From contig JBBDRN010000020.1 in assembly GCA_040905445.1 (NCBI GenBank), positions 248,001 through 312,000 of the forward strand: a stretch of 64,000 nucleotides of DNA, in the 5' to 3' direction. Origin of the DNA: SKPT01 sp040905445. GTDB taxonomy: Bacteria > Planctomycetota > Phycisphaerae > Phycisphaerales > Phycisphaeraceae. Every line of letters starts with the position of its first letter. Positions within the stretch are counted from its first letter, which is position 1. Below the pieces are notes generated by a model that worked only from the letters and a program-made list of their open reading frames with translations, was not told the origin of the DNA and did not search any database. The translations under genes were made by a program, and so were the position numbers. Shown one piece after another: positions 23,724-32,318 of this stretch.

Positions 23724-26561
23724 CTACGGCGTCGCGCTGGTGTCGACGTCCTCGCGCGGGGTCATTGCCGCCTCCAGCGCGGCCTCGTCGATCGGCTCAT
23801 TGCTGATCGTCACCACCACCGCCTCGCGCAGGTAGCGGTTGGCGACGGCGCGCACGGTGTCGGCGTCGACGCGCTCGACAGCCGCGCGGAACTTCTCGCC
23901 GTCCGGGTCGTCCAGGCCATAGATCTCATCAAGCGCGGCGGTCATTGCGCGGTCGCCGTTGCTCTGGCGGCCGAAGAACTCGCTGGTGAGCAGCGCGGCC
24001 TTGGCGCGGGCGAGGTCGGCCTCGCCGATGGGCCCGTCCTGGGCGCGGCGGATCACCGCCATGGAGCGCTCGAGCGCTTCGGGCGCGCTGCCGGCGTTGG
24101 TGTTGAAGGTCAGCTCGAAGTAGCCGGGGACGAGCCCGGTGACGAGGCGGGCCCACTGGGCGTAGGCCAAGCCCGGCCCCTCGCCGCGCAGCGCCTGGTT
24201 GAGCCAGCCCGTGGGGAACGCGCTGATCAGGCGCGACGCAACCTGGATCGCGGCGTAGTCCTCGTCCGCGCGGTCGATGACCGGCCCGAAGCCGACCTTC
24301 ACCGCGGTCAGCGGCTTACGCGTCGTGTGCTGGATGATGCGCGGCGTCGGCTCCGGCGTGGCGGGCAACTCGAAACGCTCGGTCGGCTCGCGCAGCAGGT
24401 CACCGAAGTGCGCCGCCACCGCGTCGCGCACGGCGTCGGGCTCGACGTCACCCACCACCGCGACGACGGCGTCGCCCGCGGCGAGCCGGCCTTCGTGATA
24501 GGCGCGAAGGGCCTCGGCGGTGAGCCCCTCGACCACCTCGCGCCGCCCCAGCGCGCTCTGCGACCACGGGTGGTCATCGCCGTAGTACGCCTCGCGGAAG
24601 CGCAGGCTCAGCTCGCCATACCACGAGTCCGCCTGGCGCTCGATCGCAGCGAGCAGGCGCGGCTGCAGCCGCTGCCACTCGTCCTCGGGGAACGTCGGCT
24701 CGCGCACGACCTCGGTGAGCAGGCCCAGCACCTCCCGCCAGTCGTCGGTCAGCGCGCTGGCCTGGGCGTAGGTCGTGTTGTTGCCCGCGGAGACGCCCAT
24801 CTGCGCCCCGAGGCTCGCCAACCGTTCGGCGAGCTCCTGGGCGGTGTGGTTCGCGCTGCCGCGCATCATCATCGCCGCCATGGCGTTCTCGCGGCCTTCG
24901 CGGCCCGGCTCTTCGCTGAGCAGGCCGCCCTTGAAAAAGAGCTGCATCGACACGGCGGGCACGACGGTCGATCGCTGCACGAGCACGCGCAGGCCGTTGT
25001 CCAGCTCATAGCGCACGAGCGGGTCGACCTCGATGGGTCGGGCGTCATGCTCGCGGCCCGCGAGATTCGCGCGCAGGCCGGCGATCGTCTCGCGGTTGTC
25101 GAGCGTGATCGCCTCCTGCTCGAACGCGGCCGCGTCGATTTCGTCGTCCGGCCTCGCGAGCCCCGGCTGCGCCTGCTCCGCCTCGAGCGGCTTGAGCATC
25201 ACGCTGATGAGCCGATCCGGGTCGAGGTGCGCCCGGGCGGCGGCCTGCAGGTCCTCCGCCGTCAGCGCGTCGATCGCCTCGGCGTAGCGGTCGAGGTAGT
25301 CCGGGTCGTTCATGGCGATGATGTCGCGCGCGAGCCGCGAGGCGACGCCTTCGACGGTCTGGTTGGCCTGCACGATCGACGCCAGCGTCTGGCGCTTGGC
25401 GCGGGCGAGCTGCTCGTCCGTCACCGGCTCGTCGCGCAGGCGGGTGAGCGTGTCGAGCACGCCCTCGCGCACGGTTTCGATGCGCTCATCGTCGGTCAGC
25501 GACTCGCCGCCGAAGCCGCGGATCTCCGCGTCGACGCCGAAGAACCCTTCGCCCCAGTCGAAGCTGAGGTTGTAGGCCGAGATGCTGTTGACGTACCCGC
25601 GCTCGTCGCGCAGCTCGCGCACGAGCACGGACGCTTCGCCGCGGCCGAGCACGGTGGCGAGCAGGTCGAGCGCGTAGTCGTGCTCGCCCGCCAGGCGTGT
25701 GCCGGGGAAAGCGAGGCGCACGCGCGGGCGCGAGACGTCGGCATGCGTCGTGATGCTGCGCGGCTCGTCGATCACCGGCTCAACGGGGAATGACAGCTCC
25801 GGCAGCTCGCGCGCCGGCTGGTCCTTCCATATCGCCGTGAGCTGGTCGACCACCGCCTGCTTGTCGATGTCGCCCGCGACGACGAAGACGAGGTTGTTGG
25901 GCACGTACATGCGGTGGTAGAACGCGACGATGTCGTCGCGGGTGATGTCGAGAAACTCGTCGATGTAGCCGATCGTCGGGTGCCGGGCCGGGTGGGCGCT
26001 GTAGCGGGCCTGCTGGGTGTAGCGCCACAGCAGGCGGCCGGGATCGCCCTCGCCCATGCGGAACTCCTCCTGGATGACGTCGCGCTCGCGGGCGACCTCG
26101 TCGGCGCCCAGCTCGCTGTGGGCCATCCAGTCGGCGAGCAGGTCGACGGCCTCGGCGGTGTGCTCGGCCGTCGTGTTGATGAAGTAGCGCACGTTGTCCA
26201 GTCCCGTCGCCGCGTTGGTGCGGGCGCCGATGCGCCCGAGGATCGCGTTGCTCTCGGCCTCGCTGCGCGTGCTCGTCGTGCCGCCCGAGGCGAGGTGCTC
26301 GAGGTAGTGGCTGATGCCGGCCCCGACGAATTCCTGCTCATAGATCGACCCGGTGCGCACCCAGGCCTGGGCGGAGACGACCGGCGCGGTGGGGATCTCC
26401 TGGGCGACGATGATGAGCCGATTGGGCAGCTCGACGATGAGGCGGTCTTCACGCTGCTGCACGATGCGGTACTCCGTCTCGGGGGCGGTGGCGGCTGCTG
26501 CGGCGGCGCTCGCGACGGGGAGGGCGGCGAGGAGGATGGCCGGCAGGATGCGGTGAGTCAT
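23724..26561 (-). CDS. Secreted two-domain M16 (pitrilysin/insulinase family) zinc peptidase
   Basis: 945 aa. Signal peptide about 1-22 (ILPAILLAALPVASA). The N-terminal M16 unit has the inverted zinc motif HYLEH (ISHYLEHLASGGT) and the distal glutamate in RERDVIQEEF. The C-terminal unit repeats the fold (KGGLLSEEPGREGRENAMAA) without a zinc motif, the usual arrangement of an active and an inactive half forming one clamshell. It probably degrades short peptides in the periplasm. ATG 26561 directly precedes the signal peptide; the open frame continues upstream to 26906 without support. Convergent with aspS. Confidence 0.93.
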   Translation of the reverse strand: MTHRILPAILLAALPVASAAAAAATAPETEYRIVQQREDRLIVELPNRLIIVAQEIPTAPVVSAQAWVRTGSIYEQEFVGAGISHYLEHLASGGTTSTRSEAESNAILGRIGARTNAATGLDNVRYFINTTAEHTAEAVDLLADWMAHSELGADEVARERDVIQEEFRMGEGDPGRLLWRYTQQARYSAHPARHPTIGYIDEFLDITRDDIVAFYHRMYVPNNLVFVVAGDIDKQAVVDQLTAIWKDQPARELPELSFPVEPVIDEPRSITTHADVSRPRVRLAFPGTRLAGEHDYALDLLATVLGRGEASVLVRELRDERGYVNSISAYNLSFDWGEGFFGVDAEIRGFGGESLTDDERIETVREGVLDTLTRLRDEPVTDEQLARAKRQTLASIVQANQTVEGVASRLARDIIAMNDPDYLDRYAEAIDALTAEDLQAAARAHLDPDRLISVMLKPLEAEQAQPGLARPDDEIDAAAFEQEAITLDNRETIAGLRANLAGREHDARPIEVDPLVRYELDNGLRVLVQRSTVVPAVSMQLFFKGGLLSEEPGREGRENAMAAMMMRGSANHTAQELAERLASLGAQMGVSAGNNTTYAQASALTDDWREVLGLLTEVVREPTFPEDEWQRLQPRLLAAIERQADSWYGELSLRFREAYYGDDHPWSQSALGRREVVEGLTAEALRAYHEGRLAAGDAVVAVVGDVEPDAVRDAVAAHFGDLLREPTERFELPATPEPTPRIIQHTTRKPLTAVKVGFGPVIDRADEDYAAIQVASRLISAFPTGWLNQALRGEGPGLAYAQWARLVTGLVPGYFELTFNTNAGSAPEALERSMAVIRRAQDGPIGEADLARAKAALLTSEFFGRQSNGDRAMTAALDEIYGLDDPDGEKFRAAVERVDADTVRAVANRYLREAVVVTISNEPIDEAALEAAMTPREDVDTSATP

Positions 26562-26892
26562 GGCTGGTTCCGGAGCGCGCGGCGGCCGACGCGCGGGTTG
26601 ATCGGTGTGGCGGCTCGGGGGTAGCCGGTGGGGGGATGACGCCGCTAGCATGGGTGCCGGGCGTGCCCCGCCTGGAAACCATGGTACGTCAGGATCGGCG
26701 TGCTGTTCGAAATCGGGCTCATCCGCAGGGCGGGCGACGACCGATGCTGGCAGGGGCGGGCCATGATTCCGCCCGCTCGGCCCGCCGTGGCTCGCTTCTT
26801 GCGGGCCTGAAAGGCGAAGGGGCGTTCCGGCCTCGCTGGCCCGGGTGTGTGACCCGGCGTCGGCGGTCGACCCGTACGCGAAAGGCATCGCG
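26562..26892. other. Divergent intergenic region, nothing recognised
   Basis: 331 bases between the divergent M16 peptidase and IscA-like genes. It must hold both promoters, but I see no clear -35/-10 pair, repeat or small gene. Confidence 0.4.
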
Positions 26893-27156
26893 ATGCTGAC
26901 CATCACCGAAACCGCCGGCGAGCACCTCAGCCAGTTGCTCGAGGACGCGGAGGCCCCCGAGGGCGCCGCCGCACGCTTCGTCGCCAGCGACGAGGGGCTG
27001 AGCCTTCACGTCGACGAGCCGAGACCCGGCGACGAGACGCTCGAGCACGAGGGGCGCACCGTGCTGCTGCTCGACGCCCAGATCGCCGAACTGCTCGCCG
27101 ACCGGACGCTGGACATCGAGCAGACGGAAGAGGGGCCGGCCCTGACGTTGCAATAG
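26893..27156 (+). CDS. HesB/IscA-like protein lacking the cysteine ligands
   Basis: 87 aa. The pattern MLTITETAGEHLSQLLEDA, then ARFVASDEGLSLHVDEPRPG and EGRTVLLLDAQ, resembles an A-type iron-sulfur carrier fold (HesB/IscA/ErpA). No cysteine is present at all, so it cannot coordinate a cluster like IscA. Such cysteine-free relatives exist and have no clear role. ATG 26893 is chosen because the family pattern begins there. It stands alone upstream of the hpn genes. Confidence 0.6.
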   Translation: MLTITETAGEHLSQLLEDAEAPEGAAARFVASDEGLSLHVDEPRPGDETLEHEGRTVLLLDAQIAELLADRTLDIEQTEEGPALTLQ

Positions 27157-27311
27157 GTGCGTGCCCGATGCGCCCGCCCGTGGGGGCAGCGCGTGTGACG
27201 CGGTGCCGAAGGCTGTACTGCGCGCGATGTGCGGTTCGCGGTCACCCTTCGGGCGGCGCGGCGGCGTGCCGGTGGCCCGAGCGCATCGTGCAGCCGCATA
27301 TCGCGACGGGT

Positions 27312-28370
27312 ATGATCAAGGCCAGGGTTTCATTGGCCATGGCTTCGATCGTGCTCGATCAACTCGCGACGTTCGGCCCGCACCATTGCCGGCAGCTCGA
27401 TCGTGCGCAGGCGGACCGGTACACCGCTGCGTTGACCCGCGCCCACGGCGAGAACTTCACCGTCGTCTCGTGGCTGCTGCCGCGCCGCCTCCGCGCCGAC
27501 TTCAGGCACGTCTACGCCTTCTGCCGTTGGGCGGACGACCTGGGCGACGAGACGGGCGACACGGCGCGGAGCCTGGAGCTGCTGGCGTGGTGGCGCGACG
27601 AGTTGGCCCGCTGTTATGCCGGTCGGCCGCGCCATCCGGTGTTCGTAGCGCTCGAGCCGACCATCGAGCGTCACGACATCCCGCGCAAGCCCTTCGACGA
27701 TCTCATCGACGCGTTCGTGCAGGACCAGCAGGTCACGCGGTACGACACCTTCGAGCAGGTGCTCGACTACTGCACGCGCAGCGCCGATCCGGTTGGGCGG
27801 CTGGTGCTCTACCTGTGCGGTCACCACGACGCCGAGCGGCAGCGGCTGAGCGATGCGACATGCACGGCGTTGCAACTGGCGAACTTCTGGCAGGACGTGC
27901 GGCGGGACATCGTCGAGCGCGACCGCGTCTATCTGCCCGCCGACGTCGCCCACCGGCACGGGCTGCACGTGGGGATGATGGTCAACGCCGTGCGCCTCGA
28001 CGCGGACCCCGCCAATGCGGCGTGCGGGAGCTGCGCGTCCGCCGGGCCCGGCGCCGGGATGCGCGCGATGCTGCCGGCGTATCGCGGAGCGATCCGCGAG
28101 CTGGTTCGGCGGACGTGGCCGCTGTTCGAGCGCGGACGCGGGCTCTGGCCGCTGGTCGAGCCGGGCATTCGCACGGACATCAAGCTGTTCACGCTCGGCG
28201 GCGAGGCGGTGCTGCGCCGGATCGAGCGGATAAATTACGAGACGCTGCTGCGCCGGCCTCGCATCGGGCGGGCGACGAAGGCGGCGCTGCTGGTGCGGGC
28301 GCTCGCCGGGCGGTTGCGGCCCGGTGGGCGGGGTCGCGCCGCGACGCCAGCAAAGGAGCACGCGCGTTGA
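27312..28370 (+). CDS. hpnC: Squalene synthase-like HpnC (hydroxysqualene synthase)
   Basis: 352 aa. In the three-enzyme bacterial squalene route, HpnD makes presqualene diphosphate from two farnesyl diphosphates, HpnC converts it to hydroxysqualene, and HpnE reduces that to squalene. The trans-isoprenyl diphosphate synthase fold shows an aspartate-rich DDLGDE motif (FCRWADDLGDETGD) and the second motif region LQLANFWQDVRRD. YLCGHHD and VYLPADVAHRHGL are typical of HpnC. ATG 27312 is the likeliest start; ATG 27339 is an alternative. Its TGA overlaps the hpnD start, so the genes are translationally coupled. Confidence 0.92.
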   Translation: MIKARVSLAMASIVLDQLATFGPHHCRQLDRAQADRYTAALTRAHGENFTVVSWLLPRRLRADFRHVYAFCRWADDLGDETGDTARSLELLAWWRDELARCYAGRPRHPVFVALEPTIERHDIPRKPFDDLIDAFVQDQQVTRYDTFEQVLDYCTRSADPVGRLVLYLCGHHDAERQRLSDATCTALQLANFWQDVRRDIVERDRVYLPADVAHRHGLHVGMMVNAVRLDADPANAACGSCASAGPGAGMRAMLPAYRGAIRELVRRTWPLFERGRGLWPLVEPGIRTDIKLFTLGGEAVLRRIERINYETLLRRPRIGRATKAALLVRALAGRLRPGGRGRAATPAKEHAR

Positions 28371-29392
28371 ACGACGCATCGACCGGATCGGCGATTCGCG
28401 AGGCGCCCCCGCCTCCACCCCCGCCTCCACCCCCGCCTCCACCCCCGCCTCCACCCCCGCCTGCCGCGGCAGGGACGGCGGTCAGCGCGCCGCGCGCAAC
28501 GCTGGTTGGCGGTGGCGCGCTGGACGCCTCACACCGCTACTGCCACCAGGTGACGCGCACGCGGGCGGGCAACTTCTACCACGGCCTGAAGCTCACGCCG
28601 GAGCCGAGGCGGTCGGCGATGTACGCCGTCTACGCATTCATGCGAGCCTGCGACGATCTCACCGACGAGGCGGGCGCGGAGGTGGACGCCGCGGCCGGGC
28701 TGGAGCGGATCGAGCGTTTCCGCGCGACGATGCAGCGCGCTCTTGACGCCGCCACCGCCGACGCACTGCCTGCCGGCGCGCTCTGGCCGGCGTTTCATCA
28801 TGTCGTGCACCGCTACGGCATCGACACGGCGCACCTGCACGCCATGCTCGACGGGCAGCGGTGCGACGTGCTCGAGCAAGCCTATGCCAGCTTCGACGAG
28901 CTCTACGCCTACTGCTACCGCGTGGCGTCGGTCGTCGGGCTCGTGTGCCTGAGTGTGTGGGGCTATCGCGGCGGGGCCGCGACGCGGCGGCTCGCCGAGC
29001 AGCGCGGCGTGGCGCTGCAACTGACGAACATCCTGCGCGACGTGGCGGAGGATGCGCAGCGCGGCCGCGTCTACCTGCCCGCCGACGAGTTGGCGCGGTT
29101 CGATGTCACCGGTGCGATGCTGCGCGGCGAGGAACCGGCGACGGCCGGGTTCGATCGACTCATGCGGTTCCAGATCGAGCGGGCGCGGGGCTACTACCGC
29201 GCGTCGGCGGGTCTGGAGCGGGCGATCGAGCCGGGCTGCCGGGGCACGAGCTGGGCGATGATGGAGATCTACCGTCGGCTGCTGGAGCGCATCGCCCGCC
29301 GCCCGCGCGACGTGCTGCAGCGGCGCGTGCGGCTGGGCACACTGGAAAAGCTCGCCATCGCATGCCAGGCGACGTGGCGGGGGCGGGGGTGA
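28367..29392 (+). CDS. hpnD: Presqualene diphosphate synthase HpnD
   Basis: 341 aa. Condenses two farnesyl diphosphates to presqualene diphosphate. Aspartate-rich motifs: CDDLTDE (MRACDDLTDEAG) and LTNILRDVAED. I place the start at TTG 28367, because it overlaps the hpnC stop (TTGA) and has AAAGGAG about 10 bases upstream, and because no ATG lies before the conserved core. Residues about 14-32 are an uninterrupted proline run encoded by a 12-bp tandem repeat, an unusual extension ahead of the core that begins at SHRYCHQVTR. Confidence 0.92.
   Translation: MNDASTGSAIREAPPPPPPPPPPPPPPPPPPPAAAGTAVSAPRATLVGGGALDASHRYCHQVTRTRAGNFYHGLKLTPEPRRSAMYAVYAFMRACDDLTDEAGAEVDAAAGLERIERFRATMQRALDAATADALPAGALWPAFHHVVHRYGIDTAHLHAMLDGQRCDVLEQAYASFDELYAYCYRVASVVGLVCLSVWGYRGGAATRRLAEQRGVALQLTNILRDVAEDAQRGRVYLPADELARFDVTGAMLRGEEPATAGFDRLMRFQIERARGYYRASAGLERAIEPGCRGTSWAMMEIYRRLLERIARRPRDVLQRRVRLGTLEKLAIACQATWRGRG
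28405..28464. repeat. 12-bp tandem repeat encoding polyproline in hpnD
   Basis: About five copies of CCTCCACCCCCG. Each unit encodes four prolines, so copy-number change keeps the frame. It lies at the N-terminus of hpnD, outside the catalytic core. Confidence 0.85.
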
Positions 29393-29487
29393 ATTTCGGA
29401 TTTCGGATTGCGACAACGACCGGCCGGCCACCGGCCGCGGACTGACCCAGGCGCTGATAGCGAACAGTTAACAGTTAGCAACCATTC

Positions 29488-30951
29488 ATGACCACCGCCT
29501 CCTCCACCATCATCGTCGGCGGCGGCTTGTCCGGCCTCGCCGCGGCCGTCCGCCTCGCCGACGCCGGCCAGCCCGTCACGCTCATCGAGACGCGCAAGCG
29601 CCTCGGTGGCCGGGCGACGAGCTTTGTCGATCCCGAGACCGGCCAACTGCTCGACAACTGCCAGCACGTGCTCATGGGCGCGTGCACCAACCTGCTCGAC
29701 CTGTACGAGCGCCTTGGCGTCGTCGACCGCATCCGCTGGCATCGCGCGTTTCACTTCATCGACGGCCGGGGCCGCCTCGACACGCTGCGCCGCGACGACC
29801 TGCCGGCGCCGCTGCACCTGCTGACGTCGCTGATGGGATTCGGCAGCCTCACGTGGGGTGAGAAGTGGGCGATCCTGCGGGCGATGATGGGCGTCATGCA
29901 GATCACGCCCGCAACACGTCGGCAGCTTGACGACAGGAGCTTCGCCGACTGGCTACGCGCCATGGATCAGCCTGTCGGCGCGGTCGAGAAGTTCTGGTCG
30001 CCGATCGTCACGAGCGCGTGCAACGAGACGCCCGAGCGCGTCTCGGCGGCGGGCGCGGTGCAGGTCTTTCAGCAGGGCTTCCTCCAGCACAACGAGGCGT
30101 GCACGATGGGCCTGCCCGCCGTGCCGCTGGCGGCGCTGTATGACACCGCGGTCAATCGTATCGAGCGCGGCGGCGGGCGCGTGAGGCTCGGGTGCAGCGC
30201 GGCCGGCTTCTTGTACGACGCCGGCCGCGTCCGCGGGCTGCGCCTCGGCGATGGCGAGCAGATCGCCGGCGAGACGTTCATCGCCGCCCTGCCGCACGAT
30301 CGGCTGGCGAAGCTGGTGACGGCAGCGATGCGCCAGGCCGACGCGCGCCTCACCGGGCTTGATGAGCTTGCCGTCAGCCCGATCATCGGCGTGCACCTGT
30401 TCCTGCACCGCGGCGACGGGCAGCCGATTATGGACCTACCACACGCGGCGCTGACGCAGAGTCCGCTGCAGTGGATCTTCAACAAGGGCGTCGCCGATGG
30501 GGATGGCGTGGCGAGGGCGGCGGGTGTGGCGGGTGTGGCGGATGTGGCGGATGTGGCGGGGGGTGGGGCGCAGCATCTGCATGGCGTGATCAGCGCGGCC
30601 CACGAGTGGGTCGATCAATCGGCGGATGACGTGCTGGCCATGGCGCTGGCGGAGGTCCGCCGCGTGTTCCCCGCCGCGCGCGAGGCAGCGCTGACACACG
30701 GCCGGGTGATCAAGGAGAAGCGCGCCACGTTCAGCGCCCGGCCCGGCACGCAGCGGTCGCGCCCGGCGACGCGCGGCGCGATCGACAACCTCCTGCTCGC
30801 CGGCGACTGGGTCGACACCGGTTGGCCGGCGACGATGGAGGGCGCGGTGCGCAGCGGGTACGGAGCGGCCGCGGCGGCGTCGTCGGCGGTCGAACCCCCG
30901 CGGGTCGATGATCTCACCGCCCAGTGGATCTATCGACTGCTTGCGGGGTGA
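29488..30951 (+). CDS. hpnE: Hydroxysqualene dehydroxylase HpnE, FAD-dependent
   Basis: 487 aa. Reduces hydroxysqualene to squalene, the last step before hopanoid cyclisation. FAD-binding motif GGGLSGLAAAVRLADAG at about 10-26, LGGRATSF, and the C-terminal amine-oxidase-type motif LLAGDWVDTGWPATMEGAV. ATG 29488 begins immediately before the dinucleotide fold. Located 95 bases after hpnD. Residues about 345-364 (VAGVADVADVAGGG region) come from 9-bp tandem repeats and interrupt the chain between QWIFNKGVADG and LHGVISAAHEW. No squalene-hopene cyclase gene lies in the window. Confidence 0.94.
   Translation: MTTASSTIIVGGGLSGLAAAVRLADAGQPVTLIETRKRLGGRATSFVDPETGQLLDNCQHVLMGACTNLLDLYERLGVVDRIRWHRAFHFIDGRGRLDTLRRDDLPAPLHLLTSLMGFGSLTWGEKWAILRAMMGVMQITPATRRQLDDRSFADWLRAMDQPVGAVEKFWSPIVTSACNETPERVSAAGAVQVFQQGFLQHNEACTMGLPAVPLAALYDTAVNRIERGGGRVRLGCSAAGFLYDAGRVRGLRLGDGEQIAGETFIAALPHDRLAKLVTAAMRQADARLTGLDELAVSPIIGVHLFLHRGDGQPIMDLPHAALTQSPLQWIFNKGVADGDGVARAAGVAGVADVADVAGGGAQHLHGVISAAHEWVDQSADDVLAMALAEVRRVFPAAREAALTHGRVIKEKRATFSARPGTQRSRPATRGAIDNLLLAGDWVDTGWPATMEGAVRSGYGAAAAASSAVEPPRVDDLTAQWIYRLLAG
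30509..30563. repeat. 9-bp tandem microsatellite in hpnE
   Basis: Repeats of GTGGCGGGT and GTGGCGGAT encode Val-Ala-Gly/Asp units in frame. The segment is low-complexity and likely to vary in copy number. Confidence 0.7.
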
Positions 30952-30980
30952 CGCATCGCGTGCGTCACCCCGAGCGCGGC

Positions 30981-31074
30981 GGGTGGCACTGACAAGGCCG
31001 CCTTCGGCCTTGTCAGTGTCTTGCCATCGTTCGCACTGACAAGCTCCGCGGACTCCGCTTGTCAGTGCCACCCC
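30981..31074. repeat. Inverted repeat, family B copy 2
   Basis: GGGTGGCACTGACAAGGCC...GGCCTTGTCAGTG followed by CACTGACAAGC...GCTTGTCAGTG. Closely matches copy 1 at 23608. It lies between the convergent hpnE and nadK stops. Confidence 0.8.
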
Positions 31075-31144
31075 GGCGCTACGAAACTGTGGCACGCGAT
31101 CCAACGCGCCGCGGACGCGTGTGTCGATCCGGAACCGACGCCCG

Positions 31145-32083
31145 TCACTCCGAGCGCGGACGCGCCGCCCAGTGCATCTTCTGCGCCAGCATCTTCCAGT
31201 AGTTCAGATCCGGATTGTGCACGAGCAGCACGGCCTTGTCATGCTTGCACACGCGGATCTGCTGGCCCGCGTCGAGGTGACACGACACCTGCCCGTCAAT
31301 GACCAGGGCCGTGCCCACGTTGGCCCGGCGGATGCTCAGCCACGTCTCGCACTCGGCGTTGTAGACGATGGGGCGGAACGCCAGCGTGTGCGGGCAGATG
31401 GCGGTGACGCACAGGCCGTTGATCCCCGGGCTGACGATCGGCCCGCCCGCGGCGACGTTGTAGGCGGTCGAGCCGGACGGCGTCGAGACGATCACCCCGT
31501 CGCCGCTGAAGCTCGTCGCGCTCGTGCGCGAGGTGTGCGGCTCGATGGCGAGCTCGACCTCGATCATGCGGTAGGGCGGCCCCGCGGCGATGACCGCGTC
31601 GTTCATGGCGATGGAGGTGAAGGTGGGCTCCGGCATCGGATCGCCGTCGCCGCCCCACTCCGGGGCGTCGGGCGGGTAGACGGTGACGTCGAGGGCGATG
31701 CGCTCGCTGATGCGGCGGTTGCCCTCGGCCAGCGCTTCCCAGTGTTGCTTGAGGCTATCGATGGTGAACTCGGCGAGGAAGCCGAGCTTGCCGAAGTTGA
31801 TCCCCAGCAGCGGGATCTGGCGCTCGATCAGCGCCCGCGCCTGGCTGAGCATCGTGCCGTCGCCGCCGAGGACGAGGGCGAGGTCGGCGCGGGGCAGCTC
31901 GTGGACGCGCTGGGGCGTGAGCGAGCCGGTGTCGGCCTCGGCGACGATCTCGACGCGCTCCGCCAGCCACGGCCGCAGGGCGCGCAGGGCGTCGGTGACC
32001 GGCTGCTTGGTCTTGTTGGCGAGGATCATCACCCGCCGGATGGGCGGCAGGGCGGTGGCGTCGGAGGCGTATCGCTGGGCCAT
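31145..32083 (-). CDS. nadK: NAD kinase
   Basis: 312 aa. Phosphorylates NAD+ to NADP+ in the cytoplasm. The diphosphate-binding GGDGT is at residues 73-77, followed by LLGINFGKLGFL, and the conserved SGDGVIVSTPSGSTAYN and AAGGPIVSP motifs. The usual NE in the adenine site is ND here (MNDAVI). ATG 32083 is chosen over the first ATG (32137) because a GGAAACG site precedes it and the extension is Arg/Pro-rich. Convergent with hpnE. Confidence 0.93.
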   Translation of the reverse strand: MAQRYASDATALPPIRRVMILANKTKQPVTDALRALRPWLAERVEIVAEADTGSLTPQRVHELPRADLALVLGGDGTMLSQARALIERQIPLLGINFGKLGFLAEFTIDSLKQHWEALAEGNRRISERIALDVTVYPPDAPEWGGDGDPMPEPTFTSIAMNDAVIAAGPPYRMIEVELAIEPHTSRTSATSFSGDGVIVSTPSGSTAYNVAAGGPIVSPGINGLCVTAICPHTLAFRPIVYNAECETWLSIRRANVGTALVIDGQVSCHLDAGQQIRVCKHDKAVLLVHNPDLNYWKMLAQKMHWAARPRSE

Positions 32084-32199
32084 CGGCGGTCGTTTCCATC
32101 GCGGGCGACGCGGTTTTCGGAATGCCGGGGCCGGCATCAGCCGATCAAGAGCATATGGAACGGCTGTGCGCAGTGCGAATCGGCGCGCGGCAAGGCATG

Positions 32200-32292
32200 C
32201 GCGCAGAGGCCGCCAAGAGCGCAGAGGCCGCGGGAGCGAGAGCTTGCTTTATCCTGCGTGCGCTGCGCTCTCCGCGGCCTCTGCGAGAACTC
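32200..32292. repeat. Inverted repeat, family G copy 2
   Basis: The left arm GCGCAGAGGCCGCCAAGAGC and the right arm CTCTCCGCGGCCTCTGCGAG are complementary around a short spacer. It lies immediately upstream of the MDR gene start, between divergent genes. Confidence 0.65.
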
Positions 32293-32318
32293 CCCCCCCC
32301 GGCATCGAGGAGCCCCCA

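Noticed and set aside
28405..28464. CRISPR-like short repeats
   Set aside because: A 12-bp in-frame tandem repeat encoding proline inside hpnD, without spacers.
32084..32137. N-terminal extension of nadK from the first ATG
   Set aside because: The extra 18 residues are Arg/Pro-rich, without a ribosome site; the downstream ATG has one.
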